Source: Beijerinckia mobilis (GTDB lineage Bacteria; Pseudomonadota; Alphaproteobacteria; Rhizobiales; Beijerinckiaceae). From it: DNA of 64,000 nucleotides. Positions within the stretch are counted from its first letter, which is position 1. Each line of letters opens with the position of its first letter. The notes below the pieces were generated by a model. The model worked only from the letters and a program-made list of their open reading frames with translations. It did not search any database and had not been told where the DNA came from. Positions 63,832-64,000 of this stretch are shown piece by piece. The translations under genes and the position numbers were made by a program. The stretch lies in NCBI RefSeq assembly GCF_000745425.1, contig NZ_JQJH01000004.1:62001-126000 (forward strand). The letters run 5' to 3'.

Positions 63832-64000
63832 ATGTCGGAGATGATCGTCGTCACGTTCGACGACCCATTCGAAGCGGATCGCGTTCTTACCGAATTGACA
63901 CATCTCGAGGATGAATATCTCATCGAACTCGAGGATGCGATCGTCGCTGTCCGTGCGCCGGACGGTAAGGTCCGTTTCAAGCAGACCCATGCGCTCACCA
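63832..64000 (+). CDS. DUF1269-family protein, N-terminal part (runs off the window end)
   Basis: From ATG 63832 (GGGAGG site) the 56 visible residues, MSEMIVVTFDDPFEADRVLT with ELEDAIVAVRAPDGKVRFKQ, match the start of DUF1269 membrane proteins (PF06897). These have a soluble N-terminus followed by a membrane hairpin; function unknown. Confidence 0.8.
   Translation, partial: MSEMIVVTFDDPFEADRVLTELTHLEDEYLIELEDAIVAVRAPDGKVRFKQTHALT

Overview
The window is about 64 kb of chromosome from an alphaproteobacterium of the Rhizobiales (Hyphomicrobiales). GC is moderately high, with a few AT-rich gaps. Several gene orders fit that order: hisB-DUF2628-hisH-hisA next to hslVU, pepA-holC, and lptG-lptD-surA-pdxA-rsmA. 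The protein style and the many hairpin-rich intergenic regions suggest the Beijerinckiaceae (Beijerinckia/Methylocella-like). That family assignment is inference, because there is no rRNA or other marker here to settle it.

Layout. 1-2.9 kb: the start of a DUF763 gene, an AlgE-like outer-membrane porin and a small orphan. 3.35-10.5 kb: a compact, intact operon of six phage/GTA-type tail-tip genes with its own terminator and no head, portal, tube or tape-measure genes. Its TIM-barrel domain is detached from the tail-hub protein and fused to a second copy of the DUF2460 domain. 10.6-12.1 kb: a winged-helix DNA-binding protein and tRNA-Thr(GGT). 12.5-24.4 kb: housekeeping genes (murA, a histidine cluster, hslVU, an L,D-transpeptidase lipoprotein, typA). 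25.8-31.4 kb: a sugar-phosphate operon read tkt-gnd-zwf-HAD phosphatase on the minus strand. 32.7-40.6 kb: mixed accessory genes, including a methyltransferase-glycosyltransferase fusion, a divergent PRPP-synthetase-like protein, an APH-fold kinase and a di-haem peroxidase-like cytochrome. 40.6-50 kb: NAD salvage (pncB-pncA), an EmrAB/OprM-type tripartite efflux operon with its LysR regulator, and an OFA-family MFS carrier. 50.2-51.5 kb: a lone Mrr_N-HNH endonuclease in AT-rich DNA, then holC. 51.7-61.8 kb: pepA, then lptG-lptD-surA-pdxA-rsmA with no lptF at its usual place. 61.8-64 kb: a broken MerR-type gene, an old-yellow-enzyme oxidoreductase and the start of a DUF1269 protein.

How the parts work together. 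The envelope genes (murA, LptG/LptD, SurA, L,D-transpeptidase) build peptidoglycan and assemble the outer membrane. The tkt-gnd-zwf operon runs the oxidative and non-oxidative pentose-phosphate pathway. The LysR-MFS-HlyD-OMF set is a typical self-regulated drug exporter. The most unusual element is the orphan tail-tip operon. Its reading frames are intact and mostly translationally coupled, so it looks maintained, either as a domesticated adhesion/penetration device or as a tail-tip cassette serving a gene transfer agent or prophage encoded elsewhere. Three copies of an approximately 80-bp intergenic repeat and several perfect palindromes are also present.
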